Part shown: in pieces, positions 8,705-18,047 of the stretch
Layout of the letters: every line of letters begins with the position of its first letter
Numbering within the stretch: position 1 is the first letter of the stretch
NCBI GenBank assembly: GCA_038245725.1
Contig: JBBRSD010000004.1
Span: 140,425-204,424, forward strand
Origin: JBBRSD01 sp038245725
Lineage (GTDB): Bacteria > Actinomycetota > Coriobacteriia > Anaerosomatales > JAAXUF01
Length of the DNA: 64,000 bases
Direction of reading: 5' to 3'
Position numbers and translations under genes: made by a program
The notes under the pieces: model-generated
The model's database searches: none
What the model saw: the letters and a program-made list of their open reading frames with translations, nothing else
Told to the model about the DNA's origin: nothing

Positions 8705-9958
8705 CTAGCCGAGGAGATGCTCGAGCTTATCGGCGGTGAAGGGACCGATGACGGCAAGCACCTTCTCGGCGGAAAGGACCTCTGCCGAGACACGCTTGAT
8801 GTCGTCCATCGTCACGGCTTCGAAGCGCTCCATGATCTCGTCAGCCGAGAGGATCTCGCCGCCGGTGACGTCGTTCTTGCCCAAGCGCGTCATGCGGTTG
8901 CGGGTCGACTCCATCCCCAGCACAAGCTGGCCGGTGCCGGCCTGTCGAACGCGGTCGAGCTCGTCGGGGGTGACGCCGTCCATCGCGACCCGCTCGACCT
9001 CGGTCTGAATGAGCCTGACGACCTCCTCGGCGTTGGAAGGGCGCGTGCCGGCGTAGATCGCGAACTCGCCGGTGTCCTGATACAGCGCCGAGAAGCTGTA
9101 GACAGCGTAGGCCAGTCCGCGCTTCTCGCGGATCTCCTGGAACAGGCGCGACGCCATGCCCCCGCCCAAAACGCCGTCAACGAGCGAAAGCGCGAAGCGG
9201 TCAGGGTGGTGTGCGTTCATCGTCGAGACGCCGTAGCAGATATGCGCCTGCTCGGTGTCCTTCTCCAGCACGGCAAGGCGCGACTTGCTCGCCGAATGCG
9301 CGACCGGACGAATGGAGCGCGGGCCGGCAGCGAGGCCGGCGAGCTTGCTTTCGGCCATCGCGACGAGCGCGTCATGGTCGACGTTGCCCGCGGCGGCGAC
9401 GACGCAGTTCCCGGTCAGGTAGTGGCGCGAACGGAACGCCACCGACTGCTCGTGATCGAAGCCGCCCACCGTCGCGCGGGAACCCAGGATGGGCAGGCCG
9501 ATGGGGTGCTCGGGCCACAGCGCGTTGGAGAAGATCTCGTGAATGTGGTCGTCGGGGGCGTCCTCCATGCGCGCAATCTCTTCGATCACGACCTCCCGCT
9601 CGGAGGTGCAGCTCGCGTCGTCAAGATTGGCGTTGACGACCATGTCGGCGAGAAGGTCGAACGCCTTCTCGAGGTGTTCGTCGACGAAACGGCTGTAGTA
9701 CGCCGTATATTCTTTACTGGTGAAGGCGTTGAGTTCCGCTCCCATGCGGTCGAAGTCCTCGGAGATGACGCGCGCGGTACGTGTTGGCGTCCCCTTAAAC
9801 ATCATGTGCTCCATGAAATGCGACATGCCGCCTTCAGGCGCCGTCTCATCGCGGCTGCCTACCGCGAACCAGATGCCGAGCGTGATCGAGCGCACCGAGT
9901 CCACGGGCTCCGAGATGACGGTGACGCCGTTGTCGAGAACGGTCTTGCGATAGAACAT
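8705..9958 (-). CDS. M16 family zinc peptidase (MlpA/PqqL-like)
   Basis: This is an insulinase/pitrilysin-type metallopeptidase of 417 residues. The inverted zinc motif HFMEH lies at 47-51, and the distal glutamate is in the EREVVIEEI segment near 123-131. It has the usual two-lobed M16B architecture, with GLAYAVYSF in the second lobe. Single-lobe-pair bacterial M16B proteins act as peptide-degrading dimers or heterodimers. In Bacillus the same position, between pnp and the dap genes, is held by mlpA. It heads the minus-strand dapB-aspartokinase run. ATG 9958 has AGGGGG upstream. The gene marks the left border of the accessory block. Confidence 0.92.
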   Translation of the reverse strand: MFYRKTVLDNGVTVISEPVDSVRSITLGIWFAVGSRDETAPEGGMSHFMEHMMFKGTPTRTARVISEDFDRMGAELNAFTSKEYTAYYSRFVDEHLEKAFDLLADMVVNANLDDASCTSEREVVIEEIARMEDAPDDHIHEIFSNALWPEHPIGLPILGSRATVGGFDHEQSVAFRSRHYLTGNCVVAAAGNVDHDALVAMAESKLAGLAAGPRSIRPVAHSASKSRLAVLEKDTEQAHICYGVSTMNAHHPDRFALSLVDGVLGGGMASRLFQEIREKRGLAYAVYSFSALYQDTGEFAIYAGTRPSNAEEVVRLIQTEVERVAMDGVTPDELDRVRQAGTGQLVLGMESTRNRMTRLGKNDVTGGEILSADEIMERFEAVTMDDIKRVSAEVLSAEKVLAVIGPFTADKLEHLLG

Positions 9959-10078
9959 GAAGGCCCCCTGTTGGATTGGGTGAGGCTCGCGAAACGAGGC
10001 TGAACAGCGACCGTTAGAGGGTACCCGAATCAGCCCGGCACTGTGTATGCCGGTGGAGTTCGGTTTCGGGCCGCACTC

Positions 10079-11086
10079 CTAGCGGTTCGGGCCCGCCGCC
10101 GCCAGAGCCGCGTACGTGGCCTCTGGCCAGTCTCGCCGACTTTCGATCCAATTCGCGAGGCGGCTTTCGGGCAGCTGAGACGCGGGTTCGAGAGCACCTT
10201 TTGCCGTCGGCTCGCCGTCGGTCTCGGCCGTGAGTGCCTGGACGGCGTGGTGCGGGTAACGCGTGCGCTCGAGCGTGTCGGCGATGAACTCCGTTTGCAG
10301 GTCTCGGCTGTAGCACTTTGTGCCCCGGACGGTCACGAGCTGAGGCAGTCGGAACATAGGTCCGACGGCTCGCAGGTTCCCGTCCACCTCACCAACGTAG
10401 GAAAAGCGCGTGGTCTCGACGAGGCTGAAGCCGCTGCCATTCAGCCCCGGTCCTCTACCGCGCACTGCCGTCGTTACGTGCGCCTGCGACGGAAACACGA
10501 ACACGCCGGTGTCGTAGCCGGCCTTGGCAAGCAGACATGCGAGAAGCACGCTCTTGTCGGCGCATACACCGCGGTTCCCCGCGACCGTCACGACGGGCAT
10601 GAAGGTGCTCTCGTGGAGCGTTCCATACGGAATCGCCTGGACGGCTCGCGCAACGAAGTCGACGTAATCATCATCGGAGAGTCGCAGCGAAGCACGCACG
10701 GCGCACAAACGACTCGACATCGCCGAGACGAACGGGTCTCGGAGTTGCTCGGCGAAGAGTGCCTGCAGGGCCGCGCGGCGCACCGCCGGGTTCGTACCGA
10801 AGAGGGCGGAGCCGTCAACGCGGCGAGCTGCCGCGAGGTACCCGGTATCGACTGGCACGATGATGCTGAAGGTCGCACCGCGGTACGGGACCGACATCAT
10901 CAGGTCGGTGGTGGCGCCCGACAGCCGAACGCGCTCGAGAGAGTTCAGCCCAGCGCGAAACGCGAGGTAGCTCTGCCACCCCGGAACCTGATCTTGGAGA
11001 TAACCGAATGTGCTCGACGCGCACGCAAGCGCGACCGCCAGTACGAAGAGGCGGCCAAGAGCCAGTCTGAGGACTCGGCCGGGCAC
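10079..11086 (-). CDS. Exported transglutaminase-like protein
   Basis: The 335-residue product begins with a signal peptide or membrane anchor (about 8-28, LALGRLFVLAVALACAS). A transglutaminase-like cysteine protease core follows: Cys175 in GVCADKSVLLACLLAKAGYD, His203 in SQAHVTT and Glu224 in FSLVETT form a plausible catalytic triad. The pattern GVCxDKSxL, then GYD, His and ETT is that of bacterial transglutaminase-like proteins. The substrate is unknown; location outside the membrane is likely. The start is GTG 11086 with a weak ribosome binding site, ten bases after the parvulin stop, so the two are probably co-transcribed. Confidence 0.7.
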   Translation of the reverse strand: MPGRVLRLALGRLFVLAVALACASSTFGYLQDQVPGWQSYLAFRAGLNSLERVRLSGATTDLMMSVPYRGATFSIIVPVDTGYLAAARRVDGSALFGTNPAVRRAALQALFAEQLRDPFVSAMSSRLCAVRASLRLSDDDYVDFVARAVQAIPYGTLHESTFMPVVTVAGNRGVCADKSVLLACLLAKAGYDTGVFVFPSQAHVTTAVRGRGPGLNGSGFSLVETTRFSYVGEVDGNLRAVGPMFRLPQLVTVRGTKCYSRDLQTEFIADTLERTRYPHHAVQALTAETDGEPTAKGALEPASQLPESRLANWIESRRDWPEATYAALAAAGPNR

Positions 11087-11095
11087 AGGGTCAGC

Positions 11096-11377
11096 CTAGT
11101 CCGTGCGCTTCGTGACCTCGATGAGGTGGTAACCGAACTGTGTCTTCACCGGGCCATGCACGACGCCGACCGCCTCGCTGAAGCAGACGTCGTTGAACTC
11201 CTTGACCATCTGACCGGGCGAGAACTCGCCAAGCTCGCCGCCGCTTGAGCTCGACGGACACGTAGAGTTCGCGCGGGCGATGTCGGCGAAGTCGGCGCCG
11301 GCCGCGATCTGCGCCTTGAGGTCCTCGGCCTGCTCAGCGGTGGGGACCAGAATGTGACGGGCGGATGCTCGTGCCAT
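11096..11377 (-). CDS. ppiC: Parvulin-type peptidyl-prolyl isomerase PpiC
   Basis: A single-domain 93-residue parvulin with no signal peptide, so cytoplasmic. It opens with SARHILVPT, has GADFADIARANSTCPSSSSG and FGYHLIEVTKRTD at the end, which are the signature blocks of the family, and matches E. coli PpiC in length. It speeds cis-trans isomerisation of prolyl bonds. ATG 11377 has AAGGAGA at good spacing. Confidence 0.93.
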   Translation of the reverse strand: MARASARHILVPTAEQAEDLKAQIAAGADFADIARANSTCPSSSSGGELGEFSPGQMVKEFNDVCFSEAVGVVHGPVKTQFGYHLIEVTKRTD

Positions 11378-11475
11378 GAGAAGTCTCCTTCGGATTGCCG
11401 AAACGGAACCTTACTGCAAATTGTAGTCCCCGTTGCAACCGCGCTCGATTCGTTCGCGGCATTGCCCCGAAACGA

Positions 11476-11512
11476 CAGAACCGGGCGGCTCCGAAGAGCC
11501 AACCCGGTTCTG
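11476..11512 (-). terminator. Terminator hairpin after the cold-shock gene
   Basis: An inverted repeat with a 10-bp outer stem (CAGAACCGGG/CCCGGTTCTG) and a 5-bp inner stem (GGCTC cgaa GAGCC) starts 24 bases after the csp stop. The T-tract after it on the minus strand is weak (TCGTTT). Confidence 0.55.
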
Positions 11513-11535
11513 CTATCAGTTACGAGAACTGAGAA

Positions 11536-11739
11536 CTAGAGCGCGCGGACGTTGGTCGCCTGCGGCTTGCCGTTCTGACCGGTGGCCTCGGTGAAAGAGA
11601 CAGCCTGACCCTCGTCGAGAGACTTGAAGCCCTCGCTCTGGATCTCGGAGAAGTGAACGAAGAGATCGTCGCCACCCTCGCGCTCGATGAAGCCATAACC
11701 CTTGTCAGCGTTGAACCACTTTACTTTACCTTCAGCCAT
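11536..11739 (-). CDS. Cold-shock protein (CspA family)
   Basis: A 67-residue OB-fold single-strand nucleic-acid binding protein. RNP1-like KGYGFIE (13-19) and RNP2-like DLFVHF (25-30) are both present, as in CspA/CspB RNA chaperones. I chose ATG 11739 (MAEGKVKWFN) because the upstream part of the frame is not family-like and GAGAGGAT lies about nine bases before it. A leader of roughly 100 bases separates it from a possible extended -10 promoter, which is usual for csp genes. Confidence 0.96.
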   Translation of the reverse strand: MAEGKVKWFNADKGYGFIEREGGDDLFVHFSEIQSEGFKSLDEGQAVSFTEATGQNGKPQATNVRAL

Positions 11740-12217
11740 GCAAATCCATCCTCTCGCCCACTCAGGGGCAAAAACAAAGCGACGCATCTACCGCACGAAT
11801 GCGGCTAGTCACGTCGCAATCCACTAAGCCGAAATGGCTTATGCCGAGCACTCTAGCACGCATCTTTCTCAAAAGCCAGAAATGATGTCCCAACATGCCG
11901 TCTTGGCGGTTTGCGCTGGGCCTGGCCAACCCCTCTGAGCTGGCCATTTTCACCGCATCATGGCGAAAAGAGATGTCACGCATTGCATTCAGCGCGTGGC
12001 TGACCCGCTTCCGCTCCCTGAGGACGCGGCCAGTCGCCTCGTCGTGACAAGAGCCGAATAGGCAACAGGCCGATTCGCCCGTTCGCAACATCTCCGACAC
12101 CGCTCTCAAGCGGCCCGCAGTCGAGGGCGCGCGCCGCGTCGACTTCACCGAGGAGGCTTTCCAACGAACAGTGCACGTGCTCCTCGACGGGTACGCCACT
12201 CAAGAATGGTAGCGATC
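11740..12217. other. 478-base region without a supported gene, between csp and SulP gene
   Basis: It holds the csp leader and possible promoter. Directly after the sulP stop, a minus-strand stretch (about 12195-12105) can be translated as LLGEVDAARALDCGPLES, which resembles the C-terminal VDAGPLE region of F420-dependent NADP reductases; the next part of that motif fits only in another frame. This may be a gene remnant, but the evidence is weak. Long overlapping open frames here have no family resemblance. Confidence 0.4.
11850..11858 (-). promoter_or_regulatory. Possible extended -10 promoter of csp
   Basis: The minus strand reads TGCTAGAGT, an extended -10 (TGn then TAGAGT), about 110 bases before the csp start. 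No convincing -35 is seen. Confidence 0.35.
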
Positions 12218-13864
12218 TTACTTCGTCCGCAATTCCCGAAGTGCCTGAAGCGCTTCGGTCAGCGTGGCGGTCAGCGGCAACTCCACCGTCCCAGCGACGT
12301 GAGCGCGCTGCATGCTGGTCGCAACCTGCTCGCTTGCGCCGCACAGCGCCACAAGAACTCCTCGGCGCCTCAGCGCATGGACCGCGTCGTTGAGTGCCAC
12401 AAGGCCGGTCATGTCGATGAATGGCACGTTGACGAGCTTGAGCACGATGGCCCTCGGGTCGGTTCCGGAATGCAGCAGCGCACCTTCGAACTCCTCGACG
12501 GCGCCGAAGAAGAACGGCCCCTCGACCGAGTACACGAGCACCCCCTCAGGAATCACTGCCGCCTGCTCGGGAGAGAGACGCGCGACGAGTTCGTGTTCGC
12601 CGAGGGCGCGCACCTCGACCGTCGACACCATGCGGCGGAAGAAGTTCAGCAGCGCGAGGATGACGCCCACTTCCACGGCGAGCGAGATATCGGCGAAAAT
12701 GCTCAGCAGCAACGTCGTGATCATGACTACCACATCCGAGCGGGGAGCTCTGCGGGCGACGCGCACGATTCGCGTGAGCTGGCTCATGTTGAACGCGACG
12801 ACGAACAGGATCGCTGCGAGCGCCGTGAGCGGAACGAAAGCCGCCAGCGGTGCGAACGCCACGAGCACGAGCGCGATCGTAGCCGCGTGTGCGAGGCCCG
12901 CAACCGGGCTGTCGCCGCCGTGCCGGATGTTGGTGGCCGTGCGCGCGAGCGCGCCAGTCGCGGCGAATCCGCCGAACAGCGCCGCACCGAAGTTCGCGAT
13001 CCCTTGCCCGACGAGCTCCTGGTTCGGGTCGTGCTTCGTGCCCGTCATTCCATCGGCCACAGTCGCAGATAGCAGGGACTCGATAGCGCCGAGCAGCGCG
13101 ACCGCGACCGCGGGCTGCAGCAGTTCCATGACCGTGGCGAGCGTCAGATGTGGAATGGCAAAGTGTGGCAGCCCACGCGGGATGCCACCGAAGACGGAGC
13201 CGATCGTCGCTATGCCTGGCGGGTGGAAGATCGCGACGAACGCAGTCGACGCCGCGAGTGCGACCATGGGCGACGGAATCTTGCCGGCAACCGGGATTCG
13301 CGGCCAAAGCGCCACAAGCAGCAAGCTCGCGACGCCGAGCACCGTCGTCGCCGGATGCAGGTGCGGTAGCACGGCGGCGAGCTGCGGCAACTTCTCGAAC
13401 AGCGTCAGGCCGTTAACCTTCGGCAGGCCGAAGAAGTTGCCCCACTGCCCCACCCAGATGACGACGGCGATGCCTGCCGTGAAACCGAGCACCACCGACT
13501 CGGGGATGAAGCGGATCACGCCGCCAAGCCGAGAAAGGCCCAGCAGCAGCAGGAACACGCCAGCGATGAGCGTGACGATCTGCAGCCCAACGATGCCGTA
13601 TTTCGCGGTCACGCCGAAGAGCAGCACCGCGAACGCGCCTGTCGGGCCGGCGATCTGTACGCGAGTACCGCCGAGCAGCGTGACGAGCAGGCCAGCGACG
13701 AGCGCAGTGTAAAGGCCCTGCTGAGGAGCCGCGCCGGAAGCGATCGCGAACGCCATCGCCAGTGGGAGCGCGACCACGCCGACTACCACACCGGCAGACA
13801 GGTTCTTCGCTAACGAGGCGCGACGGAACAAGCCCGCGCGCCATGCTTCAAGAATCGCAGGCAC
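12218..13864 (-). CDS. SulP family anion transporter with STAS domain
   Basis: A 548-residue membrane protein of the SLC26/SulP family, which moves sulfate, bicarbonate or other anions. Ten or more hydrophobic segments span about 25-410. The family signature region near the start (GVVALPLAMAFAIASG) and IAGPTGAFAVLL are clear, as is QGIANFGAALFGGF. A cytoplasmic STAS domain follows at about 435-535 (VYSVEGPFFFGA and IDMTGLVALND). The substrate cannot be read from sequence; no carbonic anhydrase or sulfur-assimilation gene is adjacent. The start is GTG 13864 with GGAG five bases upstream. Confidence 0.93.
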   Translation of the reverse strand: MPAILEAWRAGLFRRASLAKNLSAGVVVGVVALPLAMAFAIASGAAPQQGLYTALVAGLLVTLLGGTRVQIAGPTGAFAVLLFGVTAKYGIVGLQIVTLIAGVFLLLLGLSRLGGVIRFIPESVVLGFTAGIAVVIWVGQWGNFFGLPKVNGLTLFEKLPQLAAVLPHLHPATTVLGVASLLLVALWPRIPVAGKIPSPMVALAASTAFVAIFHPPGIATIGSVFGGIPRGLPHFAIPHLTLATVMELLQPAVAVALLGAIESLLSATVADGMTGTKHDPNQELVGQGIANFGAALFGGFAATGALARTATNIRHGGDSPVAGLAHAATIALVLVAFAPLAAFVPLTALAAILFVVAFNMSQLTRIVRVARRAPRSDVVVMITTLLLSIFADISLAVEVGVILALLNFFRRMVSTVEVRALGEHELVARLSPEQAAVIPEGVLVYSVEGPFFFGAVEEFEGALLHSGTDPRAIVLKLVNVPFIDMTGLVALNDAVHALRRRGVLVALCGASEQVATSMQRAHVAGTVELPLTATLTEALQALRELRTK

Positions 13865-13980
13865 GATGCTCCAAGGAATCGAACGGGGTGAATGACTTCA
13901 CAGTAGCACGGGGCTCAGGCCATCTGGTGCGGCACGCTGGTCTGTCATCGAGCGGTTGGCTGGCCTTTCGCTGCCCTGGC

Positions 13981-16900
13981 CTACGCCTCGTCCTTGATTC
14001 CCACCGAAACGATCGCAACGTCGTCGCTGAGCGAGCCCCCGGTGAAACGCATGATCTCATCGAAGACAGCGCCGGCGACCTTGCTTACGGGAGTCGGCGG
14101 CAACTCTCCGAGGAACTCAACGAGCCTGGACTCGCCGAACAGCTCTCTCTCGTGACGCGCTTCCGTCACGCCGTCGGTGTAGAGGACGAGAACGTCACCC
14201 ACCGACAGCGTCGTCTCGCCGTCTCGGAAGTCCATCTTCTCGAACGCGCCCACAAGAGGTGAGCCGACGTCCAGCAGCTCGATTTCGGCGTTTGGCCGCT
14301 TGATCATGCTGCGTGTATGTCCGGCGCTGCAGTAGACGACCCGCCCCGTAGAACTTTCGATGACGCAGAAGACGAGCGTGCAGAAGATCGAGGGCCCGGT
14401 GGCTTTGTTGACTATGTCGCTCGTCTTCGCGACGACGACGGCCGGAGACTCGTTCTCGTAAGAGAGAACTCTGATGGTGTTCTTGACGAGCGCGGTGAGC
14501 GTGGCGGCCTCCACGCCCTTCCCGGAGACATCGCCCACGAGAATCCCCGCGCGACCACCATCGAGCTCGAACAAATCGTAGAAGTCACCGCCGACGCTCG
14601 CCGTCTCCGTCGCGGACTGGTACAGGTAACCACAGGCGACATACGGGATGTTCTCGGGAACGGTGAGCAGAGCGGCTTGCAGCGTATTCGCGATTTCGCG
14701 CTGGGCCGAATAGAGCTGCGCGTTCTCGTGCGCGAGCGAGAGCAACGTACCAAGCCGCCGTGCGAAGTCGATCTCGACATCGCTGAACTTCCCGCCAGGA
14801 GGTCCGTAGTGAAACGACAAAGAGCCGACAACCTCGCCGTGCAACAGTAGCGGCACGAGGAGCGCAGTGCTGATCTTCAGTTCCACGCCGATACTCGCCG
14901 CGAAGATCTGGTTCTGCAGAATATCATCGAAGACGAGCGGCTCCCCCGCCTGTGCTGCCAGACGCGTCGCGGGAACCTGTTGCTCGTCAAGAGATCGGCC
15001 TTCAAGCTCGAGGGGCAGCCCGTATACGTTCTTCATCACCCACTGGTCGTCACGCCTGAGCAGGACCGCGCTCGAGTCGGCCCTAAGGGCCACGGTCGCG
15101 TCGTCGAGGATCTGGGCAAAAAGCTCGTCGACCTCCAGCGACGAGCTGATCGTGAGATCGATTTCGTTGAGCGCAGAGTTCAAGCTCTCTTGGCGCCGAA
15201 CGTCTGTGATGTCGTCGATCGCGAGAAGGATCGACGGCTGCGCGCCCGCCTCGCGGACGCGTCGGGCATTGAGCACCATGACGCGCGACCCCAGAGCCGG
15301 AAACTCATGTGCGACCTCCAGCCCGACGAACTCGCTGTCTCCAGGGATGATCGCGCCGAGCAGTCCCCGGAGCTGCGGGAAGTCCCACTGCCCGTTCCCA
15401 AGGCCGTACAGGATCGTTCCGATGGTCTGCTCGGCGGTCACGGCGAACGTCTCGTAGAAGGCGTCATTCGCCTCGCGAACTCGCAGGTCTCCATCGAGCG
15501 TGAGCAGCGGCTCTCGAATCGTCGCAACGATGGCCCTGGCGTGGTCGCGCGCGACTTCGGCGACGTGAGACGTTCTCTTCAGCAGGTCGATGTCCACGAA
15601 TGCCAGCACTACTCCGTCGAGCACCCCTTGCGATGTCTTGTACGGCAGGATGCGAAGGGAGTACCAACGGCTGTCGGCATCCTGCACTTCGACTTCGAGC
15701 GGTTCGGCGCTTTCGATCACCGTGCCGACAAGCAGGGAGAAATCTGGAATCTCGGCCTTGAGGCTCAGGTCGCTGAGGGGCCGACCGATGTCTGATTGAA
15801 CAACATTGACGATCTTCGTGATGTTCGGGGTGAATCGTCGGATGGTGAGATCGGACCCGAGAATGAGGATCGGTATCTCCACACCCTCGATAACATTATT
15901 GAGGTCGTCGGTCAGCCGGCCGAGCTCGATATTGCGATTGCGAAGTTCGTCGTTGAGCGTCGTGAGTTCCTCGTTTGTGGACTGCAGCTCTTCCTGAGCT
16001 GTCTGGAACTCTTCGTTGATCGTTCGAAGCGCCTCGTTGCTGGACTGGAGCTTGTCGCCTGCCGCACGCAACTCGGCGTAGGCCGCGTCGTTGTTGGCAG
16101 ACGCCTGCGACGGCGCGGTGGCAGGCTGCAACGCGGCCGCCCCTACCGACCCCGCGGACGACGGCAACGGGGGCACGAGCCTGGCTGGGCCGGGTTTGCG
16201 TTGGAAGATGTGGTGCTTGTTGTCGACCGCCGAGAAGAACTCCGACTCCGCGCCGGTCGTCTCGGCGGATCCGAGCATCAGGAACCCGCCCGGCTCGAGT
16301 GCGTAGTGCAGCACACGCAGCACGCGCGACTGCAGCTCGCTCTCCATGTAGATGAGCACGTTTCGGAAGGTCACCAGATCCAGCCGAGAGAACGGGGAGT
16401 CTCTGGTGACGTCGTGGGCCGCGAAGACACACATCTCGCGAATCGACCGATCGATACGGTACCCGCTCGGTACCCGCGTGAAGAAACGCGCGAGCCGCTC
16501 GGGCGAGATCTCGCGAGCAACGCTCTCCGGATAGAGGCCGGCGCGCGCGACTTCGATGTCACTGGCGTTCACGTCGGTCGCAAACATCTGGATCCCGAGC
16601 GGAGTCGGTTGCTTCTCAAGGAACTCGACGAGCAGCATGACGATGCTGTACGCCTCTTGTCCCTTCGCGCAGCCCGGCACCCAGACGCGGATGGTCGTGT
16701 CGGGTTCCTTGCTTTTGAGAATCTCGGGGAACCCCGTGACGGTAAGCGCGTCAAGAGCGTCGGGGTCGCGGAAGAACTCCGTCATGTTGACCAGCACGTC
16801 ATGGTAGAGCGTCTCGACGGACTCAGGATGCTCCTGCAGTAGCTGCAGGTACGCCGCCATCGTCGGTACGCCTTCGAGCAGCATGCGGCGCGAGACACGT

Positions 16901-17691
16901 CGAAGGAGCGAAGTCTGCCGATAGTGGCTCAGATCGAGTCCCGTCAACGTTCGCACGAGCGAGAGTACCTTGCCGAACGATTCGCGGTCGACGTCCTCGA
17001 CAGCGTCAGCCGACGGTTCCGGTCGCATGAGTTCGGGGTGCTGGCCGATGCGCACCAGCTCCGCTGCGATGTGCTCCGGGTCAAGCACCGAATCGACAAC
17101 GCCCGCGTCTATAGCCGCCTGCGGCATCCCGTCGTATTCGGCTGTCGCCGGATCCTGCGCATAGGTGAGCCCGTCAGCGGCCTTGATCGCCGACAGGCCG
17201 ATAACGCCATCGTCTCCCGTGCCCGACAGCACCACGCCGATCGACGTGGTGGCGCACTCTTCGGCGAGAGAGCGGAAGAACGTGTCGATCGGGTGGCTTT
17301 GCGCCGATGACTTGGCTCGTGGCGTGATGGTGATGAAGCCGCCCGATAGTTCGATGATGACGTTCGGCGGCATGATGTAGACGTGGTCGGGTTCAACCAG
17401 CGCGCCTTTGACGGCATCACAGACAGGCATCTTGGTCACTCGCCCAAGAATATCGCCGAGCAGGCTCTCGTGACTTGGATCGAGATGCTGAATGAGCACG
17501 AATGCAAGCCCAGTCTTAGCCGGGAGCGCTCGAAGCAGGCGTCTGAACGCATCGACGCCTCCGGCTGAAGCGCCTACTCCGACGATTGGACACCGAGCGT
17601 GGGGCCTTCCGACGGCGGTGGCCGGTGCGGGATGGCGGCTGGAAGTCTTGCGCGGTGGCTTCTTGGCGGAGTCTCCCGGTTCGTGGCTCAT
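13981..17691 (-). CDS. CheB-CheR-PAS-GAF-PP2C (SpoIIE-type) signalling fusion
   Basis: One 1236-residue cytoplasmic protein. Domains in order: CheB methylesterase (35-215; Ser42 in GASAGG, His69 in QHLDPSH, Asp161 in SGTGDDG) with no receiver domain in front; CheR methyltransferase (238-495; helical N-domain, SAM motif VPGCAKGQEAYS, FRNVLIYM); a coiled coil (about 530-620) with repeats such as EELQSTNEEL, usual in CheB/CheR/PAS fusions; two PAS-like domains (about 625-740 and 755-860); a GAF domain (about 875-1010); and a SpoIIE-type PP2C phosphatase (1030-1235; GGDFYD, GDVSGKG, YTDGVTEA, SDDVAIV). Most such fusions end in a histidine kinase; here the output is a Ser/Thr phosphatase. No methyl-accepting protein or anti-sigma factor is nearby. 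Confidence 0.9.
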   Translation of the reverse strand: MSHEPGDSAKKPPRKTSSRHPAPATAVGRPHARCPIVGVGASAGGVDAFRRLLRALPAKTGLAFVLIQHLDPSHESLLGDILGRVTKMPVCDAVKGALVEPDHVYIMPPNVIIELSGGFITITPRAKSSAQSHPIDTFFRSLAEECATTSIGVVLSGTGDDGVIGLSAIKAADGLTYAQDPATAEYDGMPQAAIDAGVVDSVLDPEHIAAELVRIGQHPELMRPEPSADAVEDVDRESFGKVLSLVRTLTGLDLSHYRQTSLLRRVSRRMLLEGVPTMAAYLQLLQEHPESVETLYHDVLVNMTEFFRDPDALDALTVTGFPEILKSKEPDTTIRVWVPGCAKGQEAYSIVMLLVEFLEKQPTPLGIQMFATDVNASDIEVARAGLYPESVAREISPERLARFFTRVPSGYRIDRSIREMCVFAAHDVTRDSPFSRLDLVTFRNVLIYMESELQSRVLRVLHYALEPGGFLMLGSAETTGAESEFFSAVDNKHHIFQRKPGPARLVPPLPSSAGSVGAAALQPATAPSQASANNDAAYAELRAAGDKLQSSNEALRTINEEFQTAQEELQSTNEELTTLNDELRNRNIELGRLTDDLNNVIEGVEIPILILGSDLTIRRFTPNITKIVNVVQSDIGRPLSDLSLKAEIPDFSLLVGTVIESAEPLEVEVQDADSRWYSLRILPYKTSQGVLDGVVLAFVDIDLLKRTSHVAEVARDHARAIVATIREPLLTLDGDLRVREANDAFYETFAVTAEQTIGTILYGLGNGQWDFPQLRGLLGAIIPGDSEFVGLEVAHEFPALGSRVMVLNARRVREAGAQPSILLAIDDITDVRRQESLNSALNEIDLTISSSLEVDELFAQILDDATVALRADSSAVLLRRDDQWVMKNVYGLPLELEGRSLDEQQVPATRLAAQAGEPLVFDDILQNQIFAASIGVELKISTALLVPLLLHGEVVGSLSFHYGPPGGKFSDVEIDFARRLGTLLSLAHENAQLYSAQREIANTLQAALLTVPENIPYVACGYLYQSATETASVGGDFYDLFELDGGRAGILVGDVSGKGVEAATLTALVKNTIRVLSYENESPAVVVAKTSDIVNKATGPSIFCTLVFCVIESSTGRVVYCSAGHTRSMIKRPNAEIELLDVGSPLVGAFEKMDFRDGETTLSVGDVLVLYTDGVTEARHERELFGESRLVEFLGELPPTPVSKVAGAVFDEIMRFTGGSLSDDVAIVSVGIKDEA

Positions 17692-18047
17692 CCCGCGCGT
17701 GCCTCCGTCCCGTGGAGTGTGTGGCGCTTAGCACCCGTACAGACCGTCAACCGACAAGCCTGACATCGCCGTAGCCGTAGCCGACAAGCGTGCGGAAATC
17801 CTCCTGTACGCTTTGTCGTTCCCTTGTAGTGTGGGGCCGGCGGCACGCGCAGTCCAGCCGAACTCCGCGGACACTGGCTGTAACAGCTCCAGAATCCCCA
17901 GCACTTCGCGTCGATGACATCGCCAGCGTTCCCGGCCGTGAATGAGCATCGCGATCGTGACGCGCCTGGAGCGCGGAAACTCGGATTCGGGTACCGTATT
18001 GGCCATCGATAACGCTCGGCGTCGCGCGTGAAGACCAGGGAGCCTAC
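17692..18047. other. 356-base divergent intergenic region
   Basis: It lies between the oppositely transcribed signalling fusion and pckA and must contain both promoters, but I find no clear -35/-10 pair. The pckA ribosome binding site AGGGAGC lies at 18037-18043. A 92-codon minus-strand frame inside it has lower third-position GC than the neighbours and no recognisable family. Confidence 0.4.

Noticed and set aside
11762..12199. 145-codon minus-strand frame upstream of csp
   Set aside because: It covers the csp leader and possible promoter, has an atypical composition and no recognisable domain.
17728..18006. 92-codon minus-strand frame between the signalling fusion and pckA
   Set aside because: Third-position GC is lower than in neighbouring genes, there is no good ribosome binding site and the sequence matches no family I know.
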